A stretch of DNA of 64,000 nt from NCBI RefSeq assembly GCF_000755285.1, contig NZ_BBMK01000005.1, positions 1 to 64,000 of the forward strand, in the 5' to 3' direction. Origin of the DNA: Nonlabens ulvanivorans (GTDB lineage Bacteria; Bacteroidota; Bacteroidia; Flavobacteriales; Flavobacteriaceae). Position numbers and translations under genes: made by a program. Positions 48,508 to 57,062 of this stretch are shown here, in pieces. How positions within the stretch are numbered: position 1 is the first letter of the stretch; every line of letters begins with the position of its first letter. Under the pieces are notes generated by a model. That model was given only the letters and a program-made list of their open reading frames with translations, was not told the origin of the DNA and ran no database searches.

Positions 48508-48640
48508 ATTTCATCAAGTCAAACCGATGTTTCATAGAATGAGAATGACATAATATCCTTTTGTATTGTATTTTATAGCTTATAACCAATACTTTAGCAA
48601 CGTGATTCAACAATTGTAGGGGGGGATTGATGAGTTATTA

Positions 48641-48670
48641 AAATCGAGATAGGCGCATCTATCTCGATTT
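48641..48670. terminator. Strong hairpin, possible terminator
   Basis: Perfect 12-base stem AAATCGAGATAG/CTATCTCGATTT with six-base loop, followed by CTTGTTT. It lies 50 bases before the DUF2452 promoter box. Confidence 0.5.
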
Positions 48671-48720
48671 CTTGTTTAAGAAAATCATGTTAATCTTACA
48701 CAAAACAAGCTGGCGTGTCG

Positions 48721-48728
48721 TAAATTTG
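48721..48728 (+). promoter_or_regulatory. Promoter -7 box TAAATTTG
   Basis: Exact TAnnTTTG match ending four bases before the ATG at 48733, suggesting a leaderless mRNA. Confidence 0.5.
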
Positions 48729-48732
48729 TCAC

Positions 48733-49134
48733 ATGAGCGAGGAAAAAAAACCAGATTATGTTGTGTATGATGAAGAAACTGGCACTTATAATGCCGCACT
48801 TCTTCCCTATTCCAGTGGCGTTGCAGCTCCTAAAATAACAACACCTGATATCACATCATGGAAGCAAACCAATATTAATAAAGTCAACCATGAAATCAAA
48901 TCCAAATTTGAACAACTCAAAGCAGAGTACGATTCCATGGTTAAAAAATTTGAGGATAACCAATTGGTATATGGCGCAAAATTCTCTTTTGAACCTATTG
49001 TAGGCGAAATCTATCACCTATATATAGGTAAAGACGGCAGGCATTTCCTATCTGTCATTGCACCACAAGAATGTAATTGGGATTTTGTAGGTACTTATCG
49101 CTTATCGAGTGAAAAGCTTTGGGAGCAAATCTAA
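48733..49134 (+). CDS. DUF2452 family protein
   Basis: A 133-residue soluble protein matching the DUF2452 pattern: NAALLPYSSGVAAPKI near residue 19, then a helix KVNHEIKSKFEQLKAEYDSM and FEPIVGEIYHLY followed by LSVIAPQEC. Function unknown. The promoter box lies so close that the transcript probably starts at or next to the start codon. Confidence 0.8.
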   Translation: MSEEKKPDYVVYDEETGTYNAALLPYSSGVAAPKITTPDITSWKQTNINKVNHEIKSKFEQLKAEYDSMVKKFEDNQLVYGAKFSFEPIVGEIYHLYIGKDGRHFLSVIAPQECNWDFVGTYRLSSEKLWEQI

Positions 49135-49322
49135 CTCTTTGTTTTTCTCAAATTTAAACGTTCCTTAAAAGAAGATCGACTTCTCCAGTGATACATCGTC
49201 CCTATTCCAGGAATAAAGACCATTACCCAAAAAGCAATCAATTCTTTTCTTCCCCTATAAGGTTTTGTCTTACGATAAAACCAAATACAACTGATCCAGA
49301 ATAAAAGTATTATCAATATCAT
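49131..49322 (-). CDS. Small membrane protein
   Basis: A 63-residue protein with two hydrophobic spans (residues 1-12 and 30-45) separated by a basic loop, ending in a basic tail. It resembles short PLDc_N-like membrane proteins, though I would not assign it. It overlaps the end of the DUF2452 gene by four bases on the opposite strand. Confidence 0.5.
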   Translation of the reverse strand: MILIILLFWISCIWFYRKTKPYRGRKELIAFWVMVFIPGIGTMYHWRSRSSFKERLNLRKTKS

Positions 49323-49537
49323 ACTCTCAAAGTATTATAACCAATGTAAAATTCACCTCATAAAAGTGAATTAGTTGATTACAAACCTTTACTTTCTTAA
49401 ATAATGCTAAAAAAATTAGCAATACAATCATCTATAATACAGTGTTTTATAAATTTTTAACTACTATGTTTTACAAAGTAGTGTAACATTTTAAAAAAAG
49501 TATCGTCATATAAGCATAACAACAAAAAACAACTATT

Positions 49538-49651
49538 ATGAAAGCGAGCGACACCTTTAAAACCATCACTGAATTAACGAATAAAAGATTCCGTCCAGAC
49601 AGAACTTACAGCGATAACTGGAACGCAAAAAGACGTTACAGACTAGCATAA
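49538..49651 (+). CDS. 37-residue basic peptide ORF
   Basis: Reads MKASDTFKTITELTNKRFRP and then a region rich in Arg, Asn and Trp (SDNWNAKRRYRLA). No membrane span or leader. It is the first of two short ORFs followed by a strong terminator in an otherwise empty 680-base gap. An imperfect dyad ACTACT/AGTAGT lies 60-80 bases upstream. Function unknown; whether it is translated is open. Confidence 0.45.
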   Translation: MKASDTFKTITELTNKRFRPDRTYSDNWNAKRRYRLA

Positions 49652-49700
49652 TACATGCTATTAACTACTCTAATATTATAACCACATAAAACTTACTATC

Positions 49701-49826
49701 ATGCGAATTACTAATAGATTTATCGACTCTGATTCTGATTTTCCGATGTTATCACGTAACAGAATCACACCTAGAACAGGAAATGCTACTGACGATTGGG
49801 GGGGAATTTCACCTTATCAAGCATAA
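49701..49826 (+). CDS. 41-residue peptide ORF
   Basis: Reads MRITNRFIDSDSDFPMLSRN followed by a Arg/Thr/Gly-rich part and DDWGGISPYQA. A G7 run at 49798-49804 encodes the WGG; G4 would give a 40-residue peptide. Second ORF of the short unit before the terminator at 49914. It shares no obvious similarity with the first ORF apart from Asn/Arg/Asp-rich composition. Confidence 0.45.
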   Translation: MRITNRFIDSDSDFPMLSRNRITPRTGNATDDWGGISPYQA

Positions 49827-49913
49827 GACACTTTACTAATTTATCATTTAGGATTTAGTTTGAATTAGCCTTCACTCGCCTATCACATAAATTATAACTA
49901 ACCATAAACTATG

Positions 49914-49947
49914 AAATCTCTTTTCAAATTGAAAAGAGATTTTTTAT
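49914..49947 (+). terminator. Intrinsic terminator after the two short ORFs
   Basis: Perfect 12-base stem AAATCTCTTTTC/GAAAAGAGATTT, loop AAATT, followed by a T-run. No other gene ends nearby on this strand, so it must serve the short ORFs or an RNA. Confidence 0.85.
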
Positions 49948-50002
49948 GCTTTTAACTTTATTAAGAACGAGCTGTAGTATTTTTAAAGAAACATTTTAAG
50001 TC

Positions 50003-51205
50003 ATGAAATTCTATTCTTCTCTTATTCTTTCTTTAATGATTTTGAGTTCTTGTAAAGAATCTTCAAAAGACCATGAAATTGTTTCCACGGCAACCAATAC
50101 TGAAATGCCAGCTGCTCGTAATGCTCCACAAGTAGATAATATTCCCTTAATTGACGATCAAAAAGACTACACCATTACGCCTACTGTTGAAGGTCTTGAT
50201 AATCCATGGGGGGGAATGACCTGGTTACCTAATGGTGACTTGCTCTATACAGAGAAAGAAGGACAACTTTACAAGTTCAATGGCTCAAAAAGCATAGAAA
50301 TTAAAGGTGTGCCAGAGGTTTACTTGCGTGGTCAAGGTGGATTACTAGACGTGACTGTTCATCCACAATTTGAAAAAAACAACTTCATTTACATCTCTTA
50401 TGCTTCAAAATTGGGTGGTGGCGATGGAGGAAATACCACTATCGCAAGAGCTGTACTTAAAAACAATAAGTTAGAAAACCTAGAAGTCCTTTATAAAGCG
50501 ATGCCCAATTCTAAAAAAGGGCAACACTTCGGTAGCAGATTTACATGGGATGACGAAGGACATTTATATTTCTCCATAGGTGATCGAGGTAACCGAGATG
50601 TGAATCCGCAAGATATTTATAGAGACTGTGGTAAAATTTACCGTATTAATGATGATGGCAGCATTCCTGACGATAATCCTTTTGTTGAGATTGCAACGGG
50701 TATTGATACCATAGGAATTAAAACCGCTATCTACAGCTTTGGTAATAGGAATCCACAGGGAATGACGACTCATCCGGTAACTGGGAAGATTATAGCACAT
50801 GAGCATGGACCACAAGGTGGCGATGAGATTAACATTATAGAATCTGGAAAGAACTATGGCTGGCCAGTCATAAGCTATGGTATTAATTATAGCGGTACAA
50901 CATTTACTGACATTACAGAAAAAGAAGGCATGGAACAACCTATTTACTATTGGGTACCTAGCATTGCACCTAGTGGTTTTGCTATTATTAATAATCCAGC
51001 TTATAAAGAATGGAATGGCAACTTCTTAGTGGGATCATTAAAATTTCAATATCTTGAAATGCTTTATATGGACGGTAATCGAGTGACCAAAAGAGAAAAG
51101 GTTGCCGATAAAATAGGTCGATTGCGCAATGTAAAAATAAGTCCTGATGGACTGATTTATATTGCTGTAGAAGGAAAAGGAATTTTTAAAATCGAAAAAA
51201 AATAA
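50003..51205 (+). CDS. PQQ-dependent aldose sugar dehydrogenase, lipoprotein
   Basis: Oxidises sugars in the periplasm with pyrroloquinoline quinone, passing electrons to a cytochrome. A lipoprotein signal (ILSSC) is at residues 14-18. Six-bladed beta-propeller motifs: DNPWGGMTWLPNGDLLYTEK near residue 66, GQHFGSRFTWDDEGHLYFS, YSFGNRNPQGMTTHP and HEHGPQGGDEINI. The length of 400 residues is typical of soluble-glucose-dehydrogenase-like enzymes. A G7 run (50208-50214) makes PWGGMTW where relatives have PWGM. A cytochrome c gene follows after one base, a natural electron acceptor. Confidence 0.9.
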   Translation: MKFYSSLILSLMILSSCKESSKDHEIVSTATNTEMPAARNAPQVDNIPLIDDQKDYTITPTVEGLDNPWGGMTWLPNGDLLYTEKEGQLYKFNGSKSIEIKGVPEVYLRGQGGLLDVTVHPQFEKNNFIYISYASKLGGGDGGNTTIARAVLKNNKLENLEVLYKAMPNSKKGQHFGSRFTWDDEGHLYFSIGDRGNRDVNPQDIYRDCGKIYRINDDGSIPDDNPFVEIATGIDTIGIKTAIYSFGNRNPQGMTTHPVTGKIIAHEHGPQGGDEINIIESGKNYGWPVISYGINYSGTTFTDITEKEGMEQPIYYWVPSIAPSGFAIINNPAYKEWNGNFLVGSLKFQYLEMLYMDGNRVTKREKVADKIGRLRNVKISPDGLIYIAVEGKGIFKIEKK

Positions 51206-51206
51206 T

Positions 51207-51644
51207 ATGAAATATTTAATTACTCTAGTTGCGCTTATGGCGTTATCCAGTTGTGGCGATTCTAAAAAAGAAACTACGACTGCCGCTCCTATAGAAAAAA
51301 AGGAAATTAAAAAAACACCTCTAGAAGCAAGTGTTGCAAGAGGTAGAGAAATTTATAGAGAGAATTGTGTGACCTGTCATATGACTAGTGGAAAAGGTGT
51401 TCCAGGTGCTTTTCCTCCTCTTAATCCATCAAACTGGCTGACTGATAAACGAACGGAAAGTATCCATGCTGTAAAATACGGCCTCAAAGGACCAATTGAA
51501 GTAAATGGACAATCCTATGATAATATTATGCTACCACTAGGTCTAGAAAATGATGAAGTCGTTGACGTGATGAATTATACTACCCAAACATGGAACAGTG
51601 GTGATATCGTGACACTAGAAGAAGTTGAAGCGGTAGAGAAGTAA
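51207..51644 (+). CDS. Cytochrome c, class I, lipoprotein
   Basis: Lipoprotein signal (LMALSSCGDSKK) then a linker and a single haem site NCVTCHMTSGKGVPGAFPPL near residue 52 with distal methionine in NIMLPLGLENDEV. It receives electrons in the periplasm. It starts one base after the sugar dehydrogenase stop, so it is very probably the electron acceptor of that enzyme. Confidence 0.92.
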   Translation: MKYLITLVALMALSSCGDSKKETTTAAPIEKKEIKKTPLEASVARGREIYRENCVTCHMTSGKGVPGAFPPLNPSNWLTDKRTESIHAVKYGLKGPIEVNGQSYDNIMLPLGLENDEVVDVMNYTTQTWNSGDIVTLEEVEAVEK

Positions 51645-51723
51645 AAATTTATTCTTGTTTGCAATTAAACTACTTATCATAAACTATAAGCAATTGCAAT
51701 CTGAATATTTCTATATGACATAA

Positions 51724-51757
51724 AAAATCCCAATGCTCACGCATTGGGATTTTATAT
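51724..51757. terminator. Bidirectional intrinsic terminator
   Basis: Stem AAAATCCCAATGC/GCATTGGGATTTT with TCAC loop, between converging cytochrome c and DUF2853 genes. Confidence 0.9.
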
Positions 51758-51773
51758 ATTTACTAGTTCATTT

Positions 51774-52109
51774 CTAGTTGTATACAGATTCTTTTCCGTG
51801 GTGTACACAAAGCATGTAATAGATACAAGCGCGATACTTTGCACGCTCACTCTTACCGTACTTTTCAATAACAGCCTCTACAGACTCCATTAAATTATCA
51901 CCAGAAAGACCTAATTTTTTCTTCAAGTAGTTAGTTACCACACGTTCCATCTCGCTTTTTTCAGCGCTTACAGTTTCAGCATCTTTGTTATAGATCGATG
52001 GCCCTAATCCTTTAGTTACTTTTCTCAATAACTCTTCATCTAGTTTACCACCTACTTTTTCTTTGTAAGCTGCAGTATACTTCTCTACTCTTTCGTCAAA
52101 TTTACTCAT
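51774..52109 (-). CDS. DUF2853 family protein
   Basis: A 111-residue helical protein with the DUF2853 pattern (FDERVEKYTAAYKEKV, LLRKVTKGLGPSIYNKDAET, RAKYRACIYYML). Function unknown. It lies downstream of menD on the same strand, 61 bases after its stop. Confidence 0.85.
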   Translation of the reverse strand: MSKFDERVEKYTAAYKEKVGGKLDEELLRKVTKGLGPSIYNKDAETVSAEKSEMERVVTNYLKKKLGLSGDNLMESVEAVIEKYGKSERAKYRACIYYMLCVHHGKESVYN

Positions 52110-52170
52110 TGTATTAATCGTTTATTAGTTAAGACTTTAAATGTAAGAATTAATAAGATATGATGAAATT

Positions 52171-53841
52171 CTATTTGAGAAATTTAAAGTAGTCTAGAAG
52201 AACGGTATCATTTTCAAGTCGAGGTGTAAATATTTCTAGTAATTGAGGTCCTGAATTATCATTTAGGAATTTTCCATACGCTTTCGCGTAAGCGTCTTCC
52301 CCATCAACTCTATGATAACCTATATCATACATTTTACATAAATGACTAGCGTCTAACTGGTGTGTCGTTTCAAAATAAGTGTCAAAGGTGTAATTATCTT
52401 TTTCACCAGGTAGAATACGGAAAATCCCACCACCGTTATTATTAATGACAATTATTTTAAAATTTGCTGGAATGTAATTATTCCACAAGGCATTGCTGTC
52501 GTACAAAAAGCTTAAATCACCAGTTATACATATGGTAGGTTTATCTTGAGCAACTGCAGCTCCTATGGCTGTACTCGTAGAACCATCGATACCACTAGTT
52601 CCACGATTAGAGAATACGGTGTGTGTCGGGTTCATAGGGAAAAGCTGCGCATATCTAATGGTGCTGCTATTTCCCAGCTGCAAGACTATATCGTCAGGCA
52701 AACTATCAAATATCAAGTTGAAGGCTCTAAAATCGCTCCATGGTATGGTAGTTAGGTAGTTGGTCCTTTTTATAAGATAATCTTTAAAGAACTGCAGCCA
52801 GTAATCTCTATAACTATCTGTAGTTCCATTTATAGATAATTGATCAACCCAATGCGATGGTGCTGTTTTGATATGTCCTGCTAATTTAAAAAAGGTATCA
52901 TAAGCACGACGATTACCGATGTGGTAATGATATTGTGTTTCAAACCTACGCAGGTATTGCTTAATTTTTTTAGAAACGATCATTCCACCTATGGTAACGA
53001 CCATGTCAGGTTGCAAATGTGTTATAGCTTCTTCATCTTTTTCAATGGGTGCGATTAAGGTATCTATTCCCCAGATGATATTTTCATGAGTAATATTAGA
53101 ACTCACCTCGCTCATTACTAATACCGTTGGATCACTAGTTAAAAGGCTTAGCTGCTCTTGTGTGAATACATGAGGATTTAAAGTAGATAAAATAACTAAT
53201 TTACGATTGGCCTTTTCCCATCTGTCTGCAAATAATGCTGGTATACTTGTATTAGTTTGAGAACTAGGTTCAATAACCTTAGGATCAACCTGAGCCACTT
53301 TTACAGTGTTGTAAAGTGGTTCTTCAAAAGGTATATTGATATGTACAGGTCCATGATTTGTAATGGCTACATTAATGGCTTTATTAATAAGCCTTTCATT
53401 AGTGGCCATTGCTTCTTGATCATCTAGACTATTAATCATCTCTAGATGTGTATCATAAAGAATATGGTTAGCATATACGTTTTGCTGTCTGATGGTTTGT
53501 CCATCACCTATATCTATTTTATGTGGTGGACGATCTGCACTGAGGACTATTAATGGAATCTCACTATAAAATGCTTCCGTAACAGCAGGATAGTAATTTA
53601 ATAAGGCACTACCACTGGTACAAACTACTGCTACAGGTTGTTTTAATTGTTGCGCGATACCCATTGCAAAGTGTGATGCACATCGTTCATCAACAATACT
53701 ATAACATTTAAAATAAGAATCATTTGTAAAGCTTATGGTAAGCGGTGCATTTCTAGATCCTGGAGAAATAACAATATGTTGTACTCCTCTTTTCTTAAAA
53801 AGAAGAAGTACTTGTTGCGCATGTAGTATATCTGATAGCAT
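52171..53841 (-). CDS. menD: 2-succinyl-5-enolpyruvyl-6-hydroxy-3-cyclohexene-1-carboxylate synthase
   Basis: Thiamin-diphosphate enzyme joining isochorismate and 2-oxoglutarate, the second step of menaquinone synthesis. Motifs: HIVISPGSRNAPLTISF near residue 22, catalytic region TSGSALLNYYPAVTEAFY near 70, and the cofactor motif ITGDLSFLYDSNALWNN near 440. Start set at 53841 (MLSDILHAQQVL); the frame is open to 53877, but a TACCTTTG promoter box lies in between, five bases before this ATG. A palindrome variant (52278-52295) gives AYAKAYG near the end. Confidence 0.93.
   Translation of the reverse strand: MLSDILHAQQVLLLFKKRGVQHIVISPGSRNAPLTISFTNDSYFKCYSIVDERCASHFAMGIAQQLKQPVAVVCTSGSALLNYYPAVTEAFYSEIPLIVLSADRPPHKIDIGDGQTIRQQNVYANHILYDTHLEMINSLDDQEAMATNERLINKAINVAITNHGPVHINIPFEEPLYNTVKVAQVDPKVIEPSSQTNTSIPALFADRWEKANRKLVILSTLNPHVFTQEQLSLLTSDPTVLVMSEVSSNITHENIIWGIDTLIAPIEKDEEAITHLQPDMVVTIGGMIVSKKIKQYLRRFETQYHYHIGNRRAYDTFFKLAGHIKTAPSHWVDQLSINGTTDSYRDYWLQFFKDYLIKRTNYLTTIPWSDFRAFNLIFDSLPDDIVLQLGNSSTIRYAQLFPMNPTHTVFSNRGTSGIDGSTSTAIGAAVAQDKPTICITGDLSFLYDSNALWNNYIPANFKIIVINNNGGGIFRILPGEKDNYTFDTYFETTHQLDASHLCKMYDIGYHRVDGEDAYAKAYGKFLNDNSGPQLLEIFTPRLENDTVLLDYFKFLK
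52278..52295. repeat. Variant palindrome ACGCTTTCGCGTAAGCGT
   Basis: One mismatch (T for A) in menD, translated as AYAKAYG. Confidence 0.55.
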
Positions 53842-53846
53842 TATAG

Positions 53847-53854
53847 CAAAGGTA
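53847..53854 (-). promoter_or_regulatory. menD promoter -7 box TACCTTTG
   Basis: Exact TAnnTTTG match on the minus strand, five bases before the menD ATG, suggesting a leaderless mRNA. Confidence 0.55.
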
Positions 53855-54035
53855 AAGCAGGCTTTAACAATCTTCAAATATGAATTACTAAATGAATTAC
53901 AATTTTTTCAAATAATTTAACTCCTATCAACAGCATATATTGACCAATTAACAATCGAAATGCTCTTTTCAAAAAAATACGCTTTGCTATTCAAAATAAA
54001 ATCATCATCTTTAGTTCTCTTAAACTGACCAACCT

Positions 54036-54236
54036 ATGAGAATATTCAAATTTGTAATCTTCTACACCTTTATAGGAATATATGAATCGGTTCTATTTGT
54101 AACCTCTACAGCTACAAAGGTCAAGAACTCGTTTACAACATCAATTTCTCAACCTAGAACACAACCATCTAGAACGACTGCTCCACAAAGAATGCGTGGT
54201 GCTTTACTTAAAACGGCTTTCAGAAGTATTTTATAA
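54036..54236 (+). CDS. Short ORF with one membrane span
   Basis: A 66-residue ORF with an N-terminal hydrophobic segment (residues 4-24) and a basic tail rich in Thr, Ser, Arg and Pro. No family recognised. It overlaps the end of menF by six bases on the opposite strand. It may be a real small protein or chance. Confidence 0.3.
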   Translation: MRIFKFVIFYTFIGIYESVLFVTSTATKVKNSFTTSISQPRTQPSRTTAPQRMRGALLKTAFRSIL

Positions 54237-55309
54237 TAACCGGTGCATGGTTTGAAGTTTAGATCTGGTTTCTTGATATTCAAGCATAGCATCGCTTTTT
54301 GCTGTAACGCCACCACCTACATAAATAACTGCTGTTCTATCCAACAGCTGCATACACCTCAAATTCACATAGTAATGGTGTGAGGCACCATCAACAATAC
54401 CTAAATAACCGGTATAATAACTTCTATCATAGCTTTCGTTGTTTATAATAAACTGCATAGACTCATTCCTAGGCAATCCGCAAACGGCTGGTGTTGGATG
54501 TAAAGCATTTAATAGATTTTTAATTTGATTTGAACTAGATCGAGCTTGTAAAATAGTCCGTAAGTGAATAAGATGTCCAGCTTTAACCGTTTGTACTGGC
54601 GACTGCTTCATATCTATTGCTCCAGACTCGTTAAACTGAGCTATGATAAAGTCTGTTACTAATTGTTGTTCCTCTATCTCTTTATTGCCCCCCCATACAT
54701 GATTTAAACTGCCATCATCAACTGCTGTACCTGCAAGCGACATTGTAGAAACCTTAACCGGTATAGCGTCTGTTCTCGATTGTGTTGAATGTAAACCATC
54801 ACTTTGAACATTCATTAATAATTCTGGAGTTGCACCCATCCATTTACCAACTTGTGGATGGTAAAAGAAATAACAATTTGCAGTAGGATAAGTATCTATT
54901 AATCTTTCATAAATATCAATATCAGAATCTCGAATAGCAAACTCTTGTTTTCTAGAAAGCACGACCTTACTTAATTGCTTTTTTCTAATCGCACCATGGC
55001 CTTTTTAAACAGTTCCAAGTAGGCTACTTTACCATCTTCTGGAATTATCGACTGGTTAATTTTAGGTTGCGATACAGAAACTTCACACTTAAAGTTTAAA
55101 ATCTTTTCACCAGCTATATAGACCTGATTTTCATTGTTTTGAAATTTTGAAAAAACAGCATAAGCCACATTGTCAGGTGCAGTTTTATACCATGTTTGGT
55201 CATTTTGAGCAACAACTTTAACCTCATTTGAGTCTGCAACTTTAAGCGCCAGAAACGGAAGGTTTTGCTCAAGAAGAAAGCTTAGGTATTGGAATAACTT
55301 TTCGCGCAA
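54231..55309 (-). CDS. menF: Isochorismate synthase (frameshifted)
   Basis: Converts chorismate to isochorismate, the entry to menaquinone synthesis. C-terminal chorismate-binding motifs: MLSRKQEFAIRDSDID, PTANCYFFYHPQVGKW, HPTPAVCGLPRNESMQFI and YYTGYLGIVDGASHHYYVN. The frame breaks near 54998: one more G (GTGGCGATTAG) gives AIRKKQLSKVVLSRKQEF and joins both parts to about 360 residues. A TTG codon at 55309 seems to be the start, inside a degenerate copy of the window's palindrome. The G7 run at 54688-54694 encodes VWGGNKEIEEQ, one glycine more than relatives. Confidence 0.9.
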
Positions 55310-55329
55310 GCGGTATGAATTTAAAAGGT

Positions 55330-55749
55330 TTAAGAATGTTTTTTGAGAGCTATTGTAGTGAGTTTACAGATCGATACCAATCTGCTTTCTTCATCCACTA
55401 TTCTAATTTCCCAAAGCTGTGTCGTGCGCCCTTTATGCAAGAAGCGAGCTGTCGCAAATACATGACCGTCTTTTTTAGATTTAGTATGATTTGCACTTAT
55501 CTCTAATCCTCGTATTGCAAACTCTTTTGTATTCAAAAAAACATAACTCGCCGCACTACCTACAGACTCTGCTAAAGCGACGCTAGCACCACCGTGTAAC
55601 ACTCCATCTGGTTGATGAACTCTCGATGTCACTGGCATGCGAGCTGTTAGAAAATCCTCACCTACATCAACAAACTCAATCTCAAGAGTTTCCATAAGTG
55701 TATTTTTACATATCTGATTGCAACTAGCAAGTATCTGTTCTTTGTCCAT
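55330..55749 (-). CDS. Hotdog-fold thioesterase, probable DHNA-CoA hydrolase
   Basis: PaaI/YbgC-like hotdog protein of 139 residues: VHQPDGVLHGGASVALAES near residue 49 carries the catalytic pattern (HGG...AES). It lies 20 bases upstream of menF and shares its promoter box, so it is likely the MenI-type enzyme that frees 1,4-dihydroxy-2-naphthoate from CoA in menaquinone synthesis. This role is inferred from position. Confidence 0.85.
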   Translation of the reverse strand: MDKEQILASCNQICKNTLMETLEIEFVDVGEDFLTARMPVTSRVHQPDGVLHGGASVALAESVGSAASYVFLNTKEFAIRGLEISANHTKSKKDGHVFATARFLHKGRTTQLWEIRIVDEESRLVSICKLTTIALKKHS

Positions 55750-55757
55750 ATCTTTAC

Positions 55758-55765
55758 CAAAAATA
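55758..55765 (-). promoter_or_regulatory. Promoter -7 box TATTTTTG
   Basis: Exact TAnnTTTG match on the minus strand, eight bases before the thioesterase ATG; it would also drive menF. Confidence 0.55.
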
Positions 55766-55783
55766 AGGAACAGTCATCAAACT

Positions 55784-56427
55784 ATGGTAAAAACAATCTC
55801 TTATCAACACACTAATTCTTATGAGATATTAAATCCTGTAACTGAAAACACTGAGAATATATGGGTTTGCTTTCATGGATTAGGTTATTTAGCTAGGTTT
55901 TTCAAAAGATATTTTACTGGTTTAGACCCTTTAAGAAATGCGATCATCATTTACAAGCGCCTTCAAAATATTATCTAGGCACAAATTTTAAGCACGTAGG
56001 TTCTAGCTGGCTTACAAGAGTTGACACAGATCAAGAGATGCAAAACAATCTTAATTATATAGATGCTGTTTTAAAGGAAGAACATTTATATAATGATCAA
56101 AGAATCGTTTTAATGGGTTATTCTCAAGGCGTTTCTATCGCCACAAGGTTCTTACTACACTACAATTCTCCTGTTAAAGCTTTAGTAATGCACAGCGGCT
56201 CTATACCTAACGAATTCAATGGGTTAGATGCTGATAAGTTTAAGGAATTATCATCTCGTAATATTCATATATCTGGTACTAGAGATGAATATGTCACTGC
56301 TGATTTAATACAACGAGAAAACAAGAAAATCGAAATGCTTTTCGGCACGGAATGTGAGTTACACAGACCAGATATAAAACATGAAGTTGACACTACATTA
56401 CTAGTTGACATCTCAAATACACTTTAA
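55784..56427 (+). CDS. Alpha/beta-hydrolase, phospholipase/carboxylesterase type (frameshifted)
   Basis: Small esterase: nucleophile elbow GYSQGVSIATRF near 56120-56150 and histidine region ELHRPDIKHEVD near the end; the N-terminal part has VCFHGLGYLARFFKRYF. The frame breaks near 55961, where one added C (TTTACCAAGCG) gives YQAPSKYYLGTNFKHVGSSW and joins both parts to about 215 residues. It starts 34 bases from the divergent thioesterase gene and is two bases from rdgB, so cotranscription with rdgB is probable. Confidence 0.85.
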
Positions 56428-56429
56428 CT

Positions 56430-56999
56430 ATGGAAATCATATTTGCCACTCATAATAAGAATAAGCTCAAAGAAGTTCAAATCATGATGCCTGAGAATAT
56501 CAAGTTATTAAGCCTTGATGATATAGGAATGAATGAAGAGATTCCAGAAACCTCATCTACCATATCTGGTAATGCAGCTCAAAAAGTGAAATTTATTAGA
56601 CAGCGTTATGACATGCCCGTATTTGCAGACGATACAGGACTGGAAGTTCTTGCTCTTCATAATGAACCTGGTGTTTATAGTGCTCGATATGCTGGTGAGC
56701 ATAAAAGTAGTGAAGACAACATGGAACTATTACTTAAGAACCTAGAAGATAAAAGAGATCGCAGTGCAAGGTTTGTGACCGTATTTGCGCTAGATATGGA
56801 TCGATGCCAGACCCTTTTTGAAGGCGTTTGTGAAGGCGTCATAACAAAGACCTATCATGGTGATAAGGGTTTTGGGTACGACCCTATTTTCATGCCTAAT
56901 GGTTACGACAAGACCTTTGCTCAAATGAGTTTAGTAGAGAAAGGTGAAATAAGCCATCGTGGTATTGCGTTAAAAAAGCTAATTGCCTATTTAACTTAA
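56430..56999 (+). CDS. rdgB: Non-canonical purine NTP pyrophosphatase
   Basis: Hydrolyses dITP, XTP and similar damaged nucleotides so that they are not put into DNA. ATHNKNKLKEV at residues 5-15, FADDTGLEVLALHNEPGVYS near 67, FGYDPIFMP near 150 and SHRGIALKKL near the end are diagnostic. 189 residues, standard. It follows the esterase gene by two bases. Confidence 0.95.
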   Translation: MEIIFATHNKNKLKEVQIMMPENIKLLSLDDIGMNEEIPETSSTISGNAAQKVKFIRQRYDMPVFADDTGLEVLALHNEPGVYSARYAGEHKSSEDNMELLLKNLEDKRDRSARFVTVFALDMDRCQTLFEGVCEGVITKTYHGDKGFGYDPIFMPNGYDKTFAQMSLVEKGEISHRGIALKKLIAYLT

Positions 57000-57062
57000 G
57001 GTAGTTAATTAATTAATAAACCTCATTAAAAGCCAACTCGTTACATTATTTTAGCTCACACA

